From positions 1 through 64,000 of the forward strand of contig ML986786.1 in NCBI GenBank assembly GCA_010094045.1: a stretch of 64,000 nucleotides of DNA, given 5' to 3'. Shown piece by piece: positions 25,893 through 36,049 of this stretch. Below the pieces are notes generated by a model. The model did no database searches. It was not told where the DNA came from and saw only the letters and a program-made list of their open reading frames with translations. Source of the DNA: Lojkania enalia. Taxonomy: Eukaryota; Ascomycota; Dothideomycetes; Pleosporales. Position numbers and translations under genes: made by a program. The stretch's first letter is position 1. Each line of letters starts with the position of its first letter.

Positions 25893-26320
25893 TGTAAGCG
25901 GGAGTGGGTGGAGACCGTATGGAGTGATATTGATGGATGTATTGATGATTGTGCTGATGGTGTCCTATAGTATCCTTCAAGATATAGTGGGAAAAATATA
26001 GTAACGTGCTCCACCTAGCTGGCAACACCAGGAAGCTGGCAACCCTACCAAAAGTACGGCGCCTTTTTAACGATTTGCGCGACGACCACAAATTATTTTG
26101 TATTGTAATTCTATATAATTTTATTTTAAACCCTTACGTATTAAGTCCTATTATAACTTTCGTAAGGTTATATGCATCGCACGGTCCTTATTATAGATTA
26201 GCTCTAATATTATATAATACCTAGGATAGATAGTATAAATAGCCCTAGTTATCCTCTTTATCTCCCCTAATACTTTACAACCTTAAATATAGTAAATCGA
26301 GTACGTTATTAGTATACGCT
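25893..26320 (+). repeat. Dispersed repeat family, copy A
   Basis: It starts TGTAAGCGGGAGTGGGTGGA. It shares its whole length with the copy at 31,913-32,131 (opposite strand), including the CGATTTGCGCGACGACCAC block. The homology continues on the far side of the pogo-like element that splits that other copy (to about 29,960). The right half is RIP-mutated and the left half is not. Confidence 0.65.
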
Positions 26321-26451
26321 AGCTTACTCAATCAGTTAGTTATATATAGTATTTCTAGCATCTATATCTTTCTATATAATAAGTCTAGCGAAGATAAACA
26401 TCTTATTATTATCTAGAGCTGGAACTAGAAGTAATAATAAATGTAAGCAGG

Positions 26452-26605
26452 AGGGGGTGGAGACTGTATAGGGCGGTATAGATGGATGTATTAATGAGGT
26501 CCCTTGATCTCTCGGTCAAGGTACGGCGGGGGAATATATAGTACATGAGGCTGCTTATTTAAGGGCTGCACAGCTGACCAGGCACGTGACCTGAGCTTAC
26601 ACACC
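26452..26605 (+). repeat. Dispersed repeat family, copy B
   Basis: It starts TGTAAGCAGGAGGGGGTGGA and includes CTCTCGGTCAAGGTACGGCG. It is closest to the copy at 29,003-29,163, with which it shares the right-hand CAGCTGACCAGGCACGTGAC segment. Confidence 0.65.
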
Positions 26606-26818
26606 CCCCTTAGGTTCGAACGTGTTCGAATCCAATATAATGAATAAGGGAACAGTAAAAATATGTGTAAAAGGATGTAAAAAAGATGTGATCTGGTATA
26701 GAGATGTGATCTGGTATAGCCTAGCCTCATTAAAACCTCAAAACCCAGTGGGATAAAACCGGATAAAAGAGTACTAGCAGATCAAGAAGGAAACGAATAT
26801 CTGGCTATAGGCTATATA
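26606..26818. other. Repeat-associated spacer with short direct repeats
   Basis: It carries TTCGAA twice (GGTTCGAACGTGTTCGAATCC, 26,613-26,633) and a duplicated GATGTGATCTGGTATAG near 26,685-26,720. No gene is seen. Confidence 0.4.
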
Positions 26819-27050
26819 GACTTACAGCAGCTATACACGACTACAAGCCTTTCGGACTCACAGTAGTCGTACATAACCACAGGCCTTGATTGGACTTATA
26901 GCAGCTATATACGGCTACAAGCCTTTCGGACTCACAGCGGTCGTATAAAGCTACTAGCCATGTGGACTTATAGTAGCTATACACGACTACAAGCCTTTCG
27001 GACTCACAGCGATCGTATATAGCTACTAGCCATGGTTGGACTTATAGTAG
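26819..27050. repeat. ~73-bp tandem repeat, 3.2 units
   Basis: Units begin GACTTAYAGCAGCTATAYAC at 26,819, 26,893, 26,965 and 27,039 (spacing 74, 72, 74). Each carries GCCTTTCGGACTCACAG. Confidence 0.9.
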
Positions 27051-27530
27051 CCACCTGAGGAATGAGCGTACTTGAAGCTGATTTCGACTATAGGCCACCC
27101 TCTGCTGTATAGGCAGAGCTGCATGAAGTGCGGGCTTATACCGCTGACGGTGCAGTTCTAGGTGGGGATCTTCCGCCGTCGCGGTGTAGGTGGACCTCGC
27201 TCTATATATTGAGGCGTCCCTCAGAGCTATTATTGAGGTCCTGATGTGCTTCTGTTTCCGCAATAGATTGAGGCTGATTGATATATGATCTGAACTTAAG
27301 GCTTTGAAAGAGATTGAGCTGATTGCTCTGTACAAGATTGAGCTGATTGCTCGATAGGAAAGTCTTTGAAATTAAGAAATGATAGCCAGTTCTGATGGCG
27401 TTGTTTGGGAAGCAGTTTCGTGAGACTATCTGCTGGCTGGCAGCTAGTCTGGATGTATGATAGGTCGATTTGATTATTCTGAACTTCTTGTTGAAGCCAG
27501 TAATGATGGATATAGATCGGTTGATTGGCT

Positions 27531-27638
27531 GCTTAATTAATCGCTTGATTGATCGCTTGATCGATCGCTTGATTAATCGCTTGATTGATCGCTTGATTGA
27601 TCGCTTGATTGATCGCTTGATTGATGGCCTGATTGATC
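27531..27638. repeat. 12-bp minisatellite (GCTTGATTGATC), 9 units
   Basis: Nine consecutive 12-bp units with only C/T and G/A type variants. It lies just beyond the dead copia gag reading frame, where the pol part would be expected. Confidence 0.92.
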
Positions 27639-27811
27639 GAAGTATGTGATTGAAATGGAGATTCTCTCTAAGCGCGAATCGGATACAACCCGGCTGAATA
27701 CCGGTACCGATAAGTGGAGAAGGAGATAGCGCTTATTTGCTAGGCGTTTGCTGAATGTAGCTAAGTGGGTAGTGTATACCTTATGTAGAAAGGTAATCTG
27801 CAGGCATATCG

Positions 27812-28560
27812 CTAGGCGTTAATCTCGATCGAATCAGAGTCGGATATGTAGTTTATGGCTTCGATATCCCTAGCTTTCTGCTTCTTAAAGCGTCGGTTTT
27901 TATGCCGAATCTTATTAAGTATACCCTTTTCGTCTTTAGCTTCGTATTGAGCGATTTTCTTAACTTTTTCAGGGTCTTCGACAAATCCTCTTTCTCTGGG
28001 CGAGGTGTCGATATATGGGCATTGACCCCAGAAGTAAATATCTCTATAGAGACAGGGCCTAGTTGGTTTAGATTCGTCCCTTAGTCTCTTCTCGCTATAT
28101 AGAGATGCTTCTTGTTCTAATACTTCTTCTAGAGCATTATAAATACTGGCTATTCTTGATTGTGTCGTACGATAGTAGCATAAGAAGCTGGTTAGGACGG
28201 TTGGCAGTTGAATGTTGTCTGGAATTGGCTGATTGCGATTAATATTCCAGATCTCCTCTGCTTTGAATATGTCGATAGCGATAGTAGCAGAGTAACTAGA
28301 ATCAATCTGCTTAATAGCTTGAATAAGGTCCTTATGAGAGCGGAAGCCATGTACGTCTGGCAGGTCGAGATGCTTAGCTCTATTATACGTTGTGAGGAAC
28401 TCGTTGCACCAATCTTCGATATTTAATTAATAGGCATGAAGAACTTTCGCAGATTTATAGGCTTTCTGAACTTAATACTCTTGGTTAGCTCTTATCGGAG
28501 AATAGAGATTGTAGAGCGTTTTGAGCTGTATATAGATCGAGTTTTGATCTTTGATCTGAT
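27812..28560 (-). pseudogene. Degenerate Ty1/copia-type gag remnant
   Basis: Seen: the minus-strand frame from 28,426 to 27,812 is open for 204 codons and reads like fungal copia gag: NIEDWCNEFLTTYNRAKHL, later an IASIYNALEEVLEQ region, then a knuckle-like CLYRDIYFWGQCPYI and a basic tail. Upstream in the same frame lie two TAA stops (28,427-28,429 and 28,472-28,474), each explained by CAA-to-TAA. There is no ATG at a sensible place and no pol region on the expected side. Known: copia gag carries a W-x-E-Y... region and a CCHC knuckle. Inferred: an old fragment, not a gene. Confidence 0.6.
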
Positions 28561-29002
28561 AGAGATGGTCCTAACTGATTGTTTTAGTAATATATGCTTC
28601 AATTTAGCCTAACTTATCTTTAAAACGTCGATATTCTTTAATTTCTCTATAGTAGGTGTTGATATTAATATTATATTAATTTAAGGCTTCTTAAGTAGGC
28701 TGAGTAATGGGTAATCTATTAACATTAATAGCTGCAGAAGGCCGGATAGGCTTTTCTAGCCTCTAGAGGGGTTGATAGGGCCGTTTAAGGTTAATATGTT
28801 TCTATAAATCGCCTGTATTAGCTAGTCGCTTAATTATAAAGATCTAAAGCTCCTAGTTGTTCTAGCCTTCGAGGATTATATCTATTCGGACGGCGTTCTT
28901 CGATATTATAACAATAGTATTAATAGAGTGGTAGGTATATATAATTAATAAGATAGGTAGTATTAAATTAATAGAAGAGGCGGGTTAGACCGGACTTATA
29001 AC
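28561..29002. other. Repeat-derived sequence, unclassified
   Basis: Upstream side of the copia gag remnant, with increasing AT bias. No open frame and no LTR was recognised with confidence. Confidence 0.4.
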
Positions 29003-29163
29003 TGTAAGTAGGAGGGGGTAGAGACTGTATAGGGTGGTATAGATAGATATATTAATAAGGTTCTTTAACCTCTTAGTTAAGGTATAGTAGGGGAATATAT
29101 AATATATAAGACTGTTTAGTTAAAGTTTATACAGCTAACTAGATATATAATCTAAGCTTATAT
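29003..29163 (+). repeat. Dispersed repeat family, copy C (RIP-mutated)
   Basis: It starts TGTAAGTAGGAGGGGGTAGA and parallels 26,452-26,605 with G-to-A and C-to-T changes throughout. Confidence 0.65.
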
Positions 29164-29774
29164 TTTATAAGAGAGAAAGGGAGATAAATTCTTAGAGAGT
29201 AATCTTTAGAACTTAAGAAAATATATATCTAGATATCTATATAACCTATAAATTAACTAAACTAGAGCTAAAAGTATCTTATAAGAGACTTAAAGTTCTA
29301 AGCTTAGAGGATAATTTTAAAGGACCCGTTATACGGCTAAAGTAAATATAATATATAAGCTAGTATATAAACTATTATACTATTATTTACTTTATAGTAT
29401 ATATTAAACTTAAGTATTATATACCTACTATAACTATTAATAATAAGTAGATAGTAGCCTCCTACTTTACAGCCTTTATAAATAGTATTTATAACTAAGT
29501 AATTAAGTAAATAAGCTCTCTTACTTAAAGACCTTCTATAGTATAATTTATAAAGGCTACTAGCTAGATGTTTAATTAACTTATAAAAAGCTATAAACTA
29601 GCTATATATTTATATATCCTACTTACTAAGAAAAATAACGAGTTCTAACTTAAAAATTAATACTATAGATAAAAGCGTTAATACTTCTAATATTATATTA
29701 CTTATAGAGGCGCTTTATAAAACTCTAAGATTTAGGCGTTGGTTAAAAGGCTTAAAAATAAGGAGTAGGAGGAG
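29164..29774. other. RIP-degraded internal part of an unidentified LTR element
   Basis: AT-rich, no open frame. It ends in a purine tract (AAGGAGTAGGAGGAG) directly before the LTR-like repeat at 29,775, which fits a polypurine tract. Confidence 0.45.
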
Positions 29775-29975
29775 TGTTACGTATTAGAGAGTATTAATTA
29801 CTAAGGCAAATATTGATGTATTAAAGGAGGGTAAATAGCTTATCTTAGTAGAAGCTACTAATAGTAAGACTATATAAGCCTAAAAAATAGACCAACTATA
29901 ATAGGATAGTTAAAATATATAATAAGGAGTCTAAAAACTAGACTAGTTCTATATACTAGTACGTACTACTAATAT
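29775..29975 (+). repeat. LTR-like repeat, RIP-mutated copy
   Basis: It starts TGTTACGTATTAGAGAG after a purine tract and aligns with 25,349-25,545. The right end is approximate and abuts the outer part of dispersed-repeat copy D. Confidence 0.55.
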
Positions 29976-30037
29976 ACTTAATTTACTATATTTAGAGTTA
30001 TAACTAAACTTAATATATAAAAGTTTAAAATAAATCT

Positions 30038-31912
30038 AATATACTATATAAGTAAGCTAATTACCTAAGTAAGCTAATTATAATATTAAGACTCTACTAA
30101 AATTACGATAATTATACTTTATAGTATTATACTATAACTAATAACTGTAGAATTAATTTAGAAAGAAGCTAGAATATAGTTAATACTTTAAGCTCTTTAA
30201 TAAGACGTAATACTAACTATATGTTATATTATATTAATCTATAATATCTTCTAAAGTATACTTAGTATATAAAAGTAAGAAATAGCTCTATAATACGATT
30301 ACCAGCCTAATTTAATAAAACTTAATAAGATTAAGGAATAGATAATTATTTAGTATATACTAGATCTAAATATAAGAGGATTTCTACTATAGCTTACTAC
30401 TATTTAAGATATAGCTAATTTACTACTAGCTGTATACTCTATTAGTTAGGTTAGAAAGAACTAGGTAGAGAATTTTATTAAATATATACCTAAGCTTAAG
30501 GTTAAATTTAATTAAAAGTACAACTATTTAAAAGGTAAATATAAGAATCCTAAGATTATAGAAGACTAGTTCTACCTTATACAGAATATAAAGATTAAGT
30601 ATAGTATTATTAACGAAGATATATACAACTTTAATAAATTAAGCTTTATAATAAGTGTAATATTAATAGAAGTAGTAGTTACTAGCTCTAAGAGATAGAA
30701 TTAACTAAAGTAGCTCTAGCTAGATAATTATAAGTAGACTATAGTTATCTAGAGTATTAACGCGATAGAATAGATAATACTACTTTTTATTATCTTTACA
30801 GGCACCTACTACCTCTCTATATAATATAAAGAAGACGATATTCTACTAATCTAGGCTATATAGGTTACTAATAATAGCTGGATGATAAATAATATTAGTA
30901 TTAAATAGTTAAAGTACTTTAACGCGTATATAAAAGATTATACTATTAGTATATATCGATTACTAATTTTTAATAGCTATAAAAGCTATAACTTACTTAA
31001 ATTTAGGCAGCTCTATAAGGAAAAGAATATTATTACTCTCTACATGCCTCTATATTTATCGTACCTACTACAGCTACTAAATATAGGTTGTTTCTTACCT
31101 TTAAAGACTGCGTATGAGTATTAAGTTAAGCAGCTAATACGCGGTCATATTAACTATATTATAAAAATCGAGTTCTTACCCTACTTTAAAGCAGCTTTTA
31201 ACGCAGCGATTACAAAGAGCAATATTCTAGATAGCTTTTAAGGCGCTAGCCTAGTTCTATTCAACCTAGATGTAGTACTATTAAAGCTCGAAGTTCGACT
31301 ATATACACTAATACCCCCTACAGTCGAAGATACCCCTTAGGAGTTAAAAATACTAAGTAATCCTATTAAATTTAGGTCTTAATCTGCGTACGTTTGATTA
31401 AGAGTTTAAAAGTACCTAGATAGCTCGCCTACTTTAATGGTAGAGGCGTTTAAACAGTTTATAAAGGGCGCTGCGTATATAATGCATGAAAACGTACTAT
31501 TGCGCGCTCAGGTTGCTGAGCTTTAAGCAGCTAATAAGGCCGCCACACGACGTCGATCGCATAAAAGAAAGTATGTATAGAAGGAAGGCAACCTAATAAT
31601 TAAAGAAGGCGCTTAATTGACTGCTCTAAAAGAGTTTGGCGCTCGTACTGATAGGAAGAAGGGTAGGAAGAAGGCGCGCGTTGATGGAGGCCAGCCGACT
31701 CAAAGGCGCTGCAGGCAGTACGGCGAGGCTGGGCATAACTCGCGGACGTGTAAAAATGATGCTATAGATATAGAAGAATAGGCTACTATACTATATAGTA
31801 CGATAGAATGCAAGAAAGTACAATATTTTGCGAAAAGTAGTCGCGATTTTGGTGTGGTCTTGGCATCATGATCAGCTCGCTTGGGTGATCAGCTCGCTTG
31901 TGCAGTACGTTA
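30038..31912 (+). mobile_element. Pogo/Fot1-like DNA transposon, copy 3 (complete ends)
   Basis: Seen: terminal inverted repeats of about 70 bp. The right end carries GATCAGCTCGCTTG twice (31,868-31,905). The left end (30,038-30,085) has the same double motif as TAAGTAAGCTAATTA, its RIP-mutated complement. The interior plus-strand frame resembles a pogo transposase (NFNKLSFIISV near 30,630, RLLIFNSYKSY near 30,958, LSYLLQLLNIGCF near 31,057) and ends in a zinc-knuckle-like CRQYGEAGHNSRTC (31,708-31,750). Stops are frequent in the first two thirds and rare in the last 400 bp. It is inserted at a TA inside dispersed-repeat copy D. Dead. Confidence 0.85.
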
Positions 31913-32131
31913 TATATAACTATAATATAAAATAATTCGTGGTCGTCGCGCAAATTGTCAAAAAGGGGCCATACTTTTAGTGGGCTTGCCAGCTTTCCGG
32001 CGTTGCTAGCTAGGTGGTGGGGATCACGTTACTATATATCCCCCCCGCCGTACCTTGACCGAGAGGTCAAGGACATCATCAATACATCCATCAATACCAC
32101 CGCATACAGTCTCCACCGACTCCTGCTTACA
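31913..32131 (-). repeat. Dispersed repeat family, copy D (split by the pogo-like element)
   Basis: The reverse complement starts TGTAAGCAGGAGTCGGTGGA and runs parallel to copy A, through CTTGACCTCTCGGTCAAGG and GACAATTTGCGCGACGACCAC. Its continuation lies on the far side of the transposon, at about 29,960-30,037. Confidence 0.7.
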
Positions 32132-32920
32132 ATATTTTTTGGACAGCAGACACCGGGTAGAAAAACACGAGCGACTAACATTATGCAAGATCTTCGGTTT
32201 ATGATCGTGGGAGCATTAAGTATAGCTTGAATAAACGCAATAATGGGGCCATCGGTCAAGTCAAAAGTTCTAGAATATGTCGATTAACATTACACATGGA
32301 CCGCACGGTGAAAGATTCATCTCGGTGGGTCACATAATATTAGTAACTAAGAAGTAGGGAGTGCTGTAATAGTCACACCTCTCGATGAAAATGCTAGGCA
32401 ATCCGATCTCCCAATATCGTGTAATTACAAGACTATTACACCCCCGATACTTCCTTTATTTACTCGGCCAATACTTTATTCGTCTCGAGTTGCTAAAATT
32501 AATTACTTCTCGCTATACAATTGGGCTAGAATCATAGCAAAAGAATGCTAAAGTTAATTCGGATCGATTGCCGTTACCATAGCTTTTTCGAAGACCGCTA
32601 ACGCCAATGCATTCCTTTGTTGCGCTTGTAGACCTCTTCAAGTAATCACAGACACTGACGCCGCAAAGCTACCAGCCAACGCACAAAGGAAACGCTCCTC
32701 GCCCCACGCCCCCAGATCGCCGAAAACTTTCAATCATCTAAAGCATAACGAGTGCGGCCTTGCCAGTAACCAGAAGCCCCCCTTTAAGAGTGTAGAAGCG
32801 TAGAAAACATGCACATCCCTTCGCAACCCAGCATATTTCCGGCTTCCTAATCAAGCCGTAACACATAAAGCACTTGTTCAATTGAGCTACAGCTACCATT
32901 CCAAATAATTAATTGTCAAA
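32132..32920. other. Intergenic region
   Basis: Ordinary to slightly AT-rich DNA upstream of the dead cupredoxin-like gene. No open frame, RNA gene or repeat was recognised. Confidence 0.5.
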
Positions 32921-33646
32921 ATACGCTTTCTAGCCATACTCCTCCTACCCACTACCGCCGCCAGCCTTTCCTACCCCGTAGATGTGGGCGCCAATGGCCT
33001 ACGCTTCACGCTCCCATACATCCGCATCTAGACCGGCGAACCATAATCTTCCGCCTATTCCACAACTACAACATAGCACAGTAGTCTTCCTCTGATTCCT
33101 GCATGCTGCCCACCGGTGGCTTCTACTCTAGCCCACTCTCCGCCACAAACAGCGGGGAGCTGAGATTCGTGTGCGATGTTAGCGGCGACAATCCGATTTA
33201 TTATTACTGCGCGACTAGTGACCGCTGTCGGTAGGGAATAGCGGGCGAGATCAATGTGTGCGGGGATAGATTGGACGGTTATGAGGCGAGCGCTAGGACT
33301 ACCGAGAGTGAGGCACCGGCGGGACTGAGTGGAGACCACTTGCTTAGCAATCAACAGATTGCGGAGCGGTATTCGGCTTCGATGAGTAGTGGAGGAACAA
33401 GCGCTACAAGGTAGGTATATCTACTTCTAGCGGTTGGAGAGGAGCGGTGCGTAGTGCGAGATGCGATTAGCTAGTGTGTGCTGTAGTAATGCATCAGGAT
33501 CTGAAACCAGTAGTGAAGTGAATACAACTAAGGAGAGTACCTCGACTACAACTTTTGAAGAATCTCCTACTGGCTTGGACCCTTTGACTAACACTACTGG
33601 CCCTATAAGCGCTCCCGTGACTCCCACTCCAGCGACGACTTTCTGA
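32921..33646 (+). pseudogene. Dead extracellular cupredoxin-like, Ser/Thr-rich protein gene
   Basis: Seen: from 32,921 the frame reads a signal-peptide-like RFLAILLLPTTAAS, then YPVDVGANGLRFT. After a one-base slip near 33,042 it continues FRLFHNYNIAQ, then GGFYSSPLSATNSGELRF and YYYCATSDRC, then GIAGEINV. This is the order of the fungal extracellular cupredoxin-like family (HsV..SsF..PC, sGf, W.YC...HC, GM.g.IN). A 76-bp intron (33,411-33,486, GTAGGT...TGTAG) restores frame into a Ser/Thr-rich tail ending at 33,646. Lesions: the start codon is ATA; TAG stops at 33,029, 33,082 and 33,232; one base is missing near 33,042; the copper-site His is Arg. Most of these fit G-to-A/C-to-T mutation. 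Inferred: a former secreted or wall protein gene, inactivated. Confidence 0.75.
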
Positions 33647-34222
33647 CCGCTCTTTTGGACTTCGCTGCTTGAATATTATAGAATTTCTCAAATATTTGCG
33701 AAAGGAAAATGAAATAAATGGTTAACCTTCCTAAACAAAAAGGGAAATAAAAAATGGGGGCTGAGCTTTTTTTCAACATTACGCGGCAAGGGTTAAGTTC
33801 TCATTGTAACTTGGTGGTAGTTAGTGATTAAATTCTAGTTATTTTGGGAGTGTTGCGAATTTATAGTAGAACGATTTATACCCTAGGCCTTTATATAAGT
33901 AATAACCCGTAACGAGAAGTACATTCGGCCAGACTTTGCGTCAACGTGTACTAGCAATCCATAAACAAATCAGAAATTGTAGATTATATAGTACGTATAA
34001 ACAACAGTGGCAAGATATCACTTTATCACTTTAGCAGGTCAAGGTAATATTTTGAATTTCAGATCATGATATCGTTACTAGTGCTTAGTATCGTACAAGT
34101 TCCATTAGAATCCAGACCCTACACGCAAATGCAAAGCCACACCAAATTAATACCGATATTAGAGAGCCGTTAGCTTCTATCACTGATTCCGGGTCCTCTC
34201 TTATTTTCTCTCACCTCCACAT
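33647..34222. other. Intergenic region
   Basis: Between the dead cupredoxin-like gene and the 3' end of the HSP20 gene. Moderately AT-rich; no gene or repeat was recognised. Confidence 0.5.
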
Positions 34223-35059
34223 TCACTGGATAGTAATCCGCCTAATGGTGGGTGTTGATGCCTTAGGAACATTGATCGAAAGAACACCATTCTTCAGAGA
34301 AGCGCGAACATTTGCCGCATCGATTCTCGCGGGGAACTCAAATGTGCGCTCGAAAGATCCATGCACACGCTCGCTCAACAACTCCTGATTCTCAGGCTGC
34401 CGCTGCTGCTGCCGCTGCTGAATCTCGGTGGTGGTCGACTCAACAACCTTCTCCTTGCCCTTTGGCTCTTTGGGTTCCGAAGAGGTGGAGACAGTGGACG
34501 AGGTATCAGCACCCAGATCCTCAAAATCGTCTTCTACCGTGGCTTGGTAAGACTTGTGGGACTCAGTGTCGCTATGTGTTGGGGTTTCGACACCCCCAGC
34601 CTCCGCGAGCGTCAAGCCATCCATAGTATCCGTTTCCAGCGCATCAGCTTTCTCCAGCTCGGCCGTCTTCGTTAATTCTGCGACGATGGGAGTTGCCATA
34701 GGCTGTTCGACTTTGCTGTCCGTGTTGCCAGCGATTTTCAGGGTGTGCTCATCGGTGACCTCAATCGAAATGTTCTCCTGGGAGAACCCGGGAACCTCGC
34801 CTAGGACTTCATAGCCCTCTTTGTTCTCGCGAACATCGAAGCGGGCGCGGAACGCGCACTTTCGCTGTTGTCGCTGATGGTGTGTGGCGCGGCGTGCTTC
34901 ACGGTCGAGTTCGCTCAGAAGCTCATCAACCTGTGAAAGAAAGGGAACAAAGGACGGGACGGATGTGCGTGATTTTCGGTAGACAGGGCGCTGTGGTGCG
35001 CAAGCCCATGGGTCGCAATGGTAGGCGGGTGCGAAGCGGGGTGTGAGGACAAATGCCAT
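34223..35059 (-). CDS. Small heat-shock protein (HSP20/alpha-crystallin family), 278 aa
   Basis: Role: ATP-independent chaperone that holds unfolding proteins, cytosolic in this family. Seen: the alpha-crystallin domain is split. Its first half is at residues 72-111 (FDVRENKEGYEVLGEVPGF, then ISIEVTDEHTLKIAG). An acidic, Ser/Thr/Gln-rich insert follows (about 112-234). The second half is at 235-270 (FERTFEFPARID, LKNGVLSINVPK). A C-terminal I-x-I motif (ITI) is the usual oligomerisation contact. Fungal HSP30-type proteins commonly carry such a loop; at about 120 residues this one is long. One uninterrupted frame; the ATG at 35,059 begins MAFVLTPRFAPAY, typical of the family. Upstream lie a TATAAAA box and a heat-shock-element-like site. 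Codon use and composition look normal, in contrast with the neighbours on both sides. It appears intact. Confidence 0.93.
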   Translation of the reverse strand: MAFVLTPRFAPAYHCDPWACAPQRPVYRKSRTSVPSFVPFLSQVDELLSELDREARRATHHQRQQRKCAFRARFDVRENKEGYEVLGEVPGFSQENISIEVTDEHTLKIAGNTDSKVEQPMATPIVAELTKTAELEKADALETDTMDGLTLAEAGGVETPTHSDTESHKSYQATVEDDFEDLGADTSSTVSTSSEPKEPKGKEKVVESTTTEIQQRQQQRQPENQELLSERVHGSFERTFEFPARIDAANVRASLKNGVLSINVPKASTPTIRRITIQ

Positions 35060-35214
35060 TGTTGGTGTAATCGTGACTAGGTTGCTTAGACGAAGGCCAA
35101 ATGGTAGAGTTATTAAGGCGGTCGACGTGGACGCTTGGGTGGAGAAGTAGATCCGTAGATGAACTGTTGATCTCTGAGATTAACAATGGCGGCTCTGCTG
35201 AATAGACGGCACGC

Positions 35215-35221
35215 TTTTATA
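35215..35221 (-). promoter_or_regulatory. TATA box candidate of the HSP20 gene
   Basis: TATAAAA on the minus strand about 155 bp upstream of the ATG. Confidence 0.4.
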
Positions 35222-35356
35222 TCCATATTGTCGGTACTGGAGGCAGCAATGTATGCGCGTACTGCCTGCTTGGAAATGCGGATTCGTAAGGCAGGCGGAC
35301 GATGCTGGAATGGCGGAGATGGTTCGCGATGGCGACCGAATCTTGGTTCGTCGTCG

Positions 35357-35370
35357 CGAAGCTCCGAGAA
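35357..35370 (-). promoter_or_regulatory. Heat-shock-element-like site upstream of the HSP20 gene
   Basis: CGAAGCTCCGAGAA holds three alternating 5-bp units of the nGAAn/nTTCn type (GAA, TCC for TTC, GAA), about 140 bp above the TATA candidate. One mismatch; Hsf1 binding is inferred. Confidence 0.35.
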
Positions 35371-36049
35371 AGTCAGAGAAACTGGGAGAAGGAGGTGTGG
35401 CTGGTGCTAAATTATATAAGTGTGGCGCATCGGCTGAATTTCATGCCCACCAGCTAAACACTAAAGGCCGCTCCTAAACTGCCGCTTTCAGCACGCTTTT
35501 GGCTTTAGTTTGCCAGATTATTATAGCGAATTACATGATTTGACTAAGCCACGATAATATGCAGCTAGGCTAAAAGAAACCCGATTGAAAACATCTAGCG
35601 CAAACAATAATCCATTGTTACCACTACCCATCAGATCCAGCCTCTCTTCAAAAATGGGCCCCATTATTGAGCCGTCGTACACCGCGCTTGTTACTCACGA
35701 GTTCAAGACAAAGATATAAGGTTTGCTGTGCCGAACGATCCATAAATTGGTATGTTTCCTAGACTCCTCTGTCTCACCTCATATCAAGGGCTCCATTACC
35801 ATTCACTGCAATCTCTAGCACGGACAAATTGCGCCCCGCCAAAGCTGATGTCCGCTATTATCTTCGAAGCGATATCATTCGACCATGAATGCTATCGTGT
35901 TCCTTTTATAGAAGAAAATTGCCATTGTAGACTGTATTTTGCGATAGCATGTTTATTGTTTCCCCTGAGACAGCACACAATAGCATCTAAACAAGTGTGC
36001 ATGCAGAATCGAGCTATTCGTGGCCTGTCTGGTTCGTCCACTCAACCAC
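35371..36049. other. Intergenic region between the HSP20 promoter and the MFS 3' end
   Basis: No convincing gene. A 114-codon open frame at 35,752-36,096 on the plus strand overlaps the end of the transporter gene in antisense, lacks domain features and is not called. Confidence 0.5.

Noticed and set aside
26613..26633. tRNA-like B-box (GTTCGAATCC)
   Set aside because: No matching A-box at the right distance and no cloverleaf could be drawn; probably chance or an old tRNA-derived repeat.
27042..27335. 97-codon minus-strand open frame
   Set aside because: It starts in the end of the tandem repeat and has no domain; judged a chance frame in repeat-derived DNA.
31955..32230. Open frames on both strands over dispersed-repeat copy D
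   Set aside because: They read through repeat sequence shared with non-coding copies.
34312..34814. Plus-strand open frames opposite the HSP20 gene
   Set aside because: Shadows of the HSP20 coding strand.
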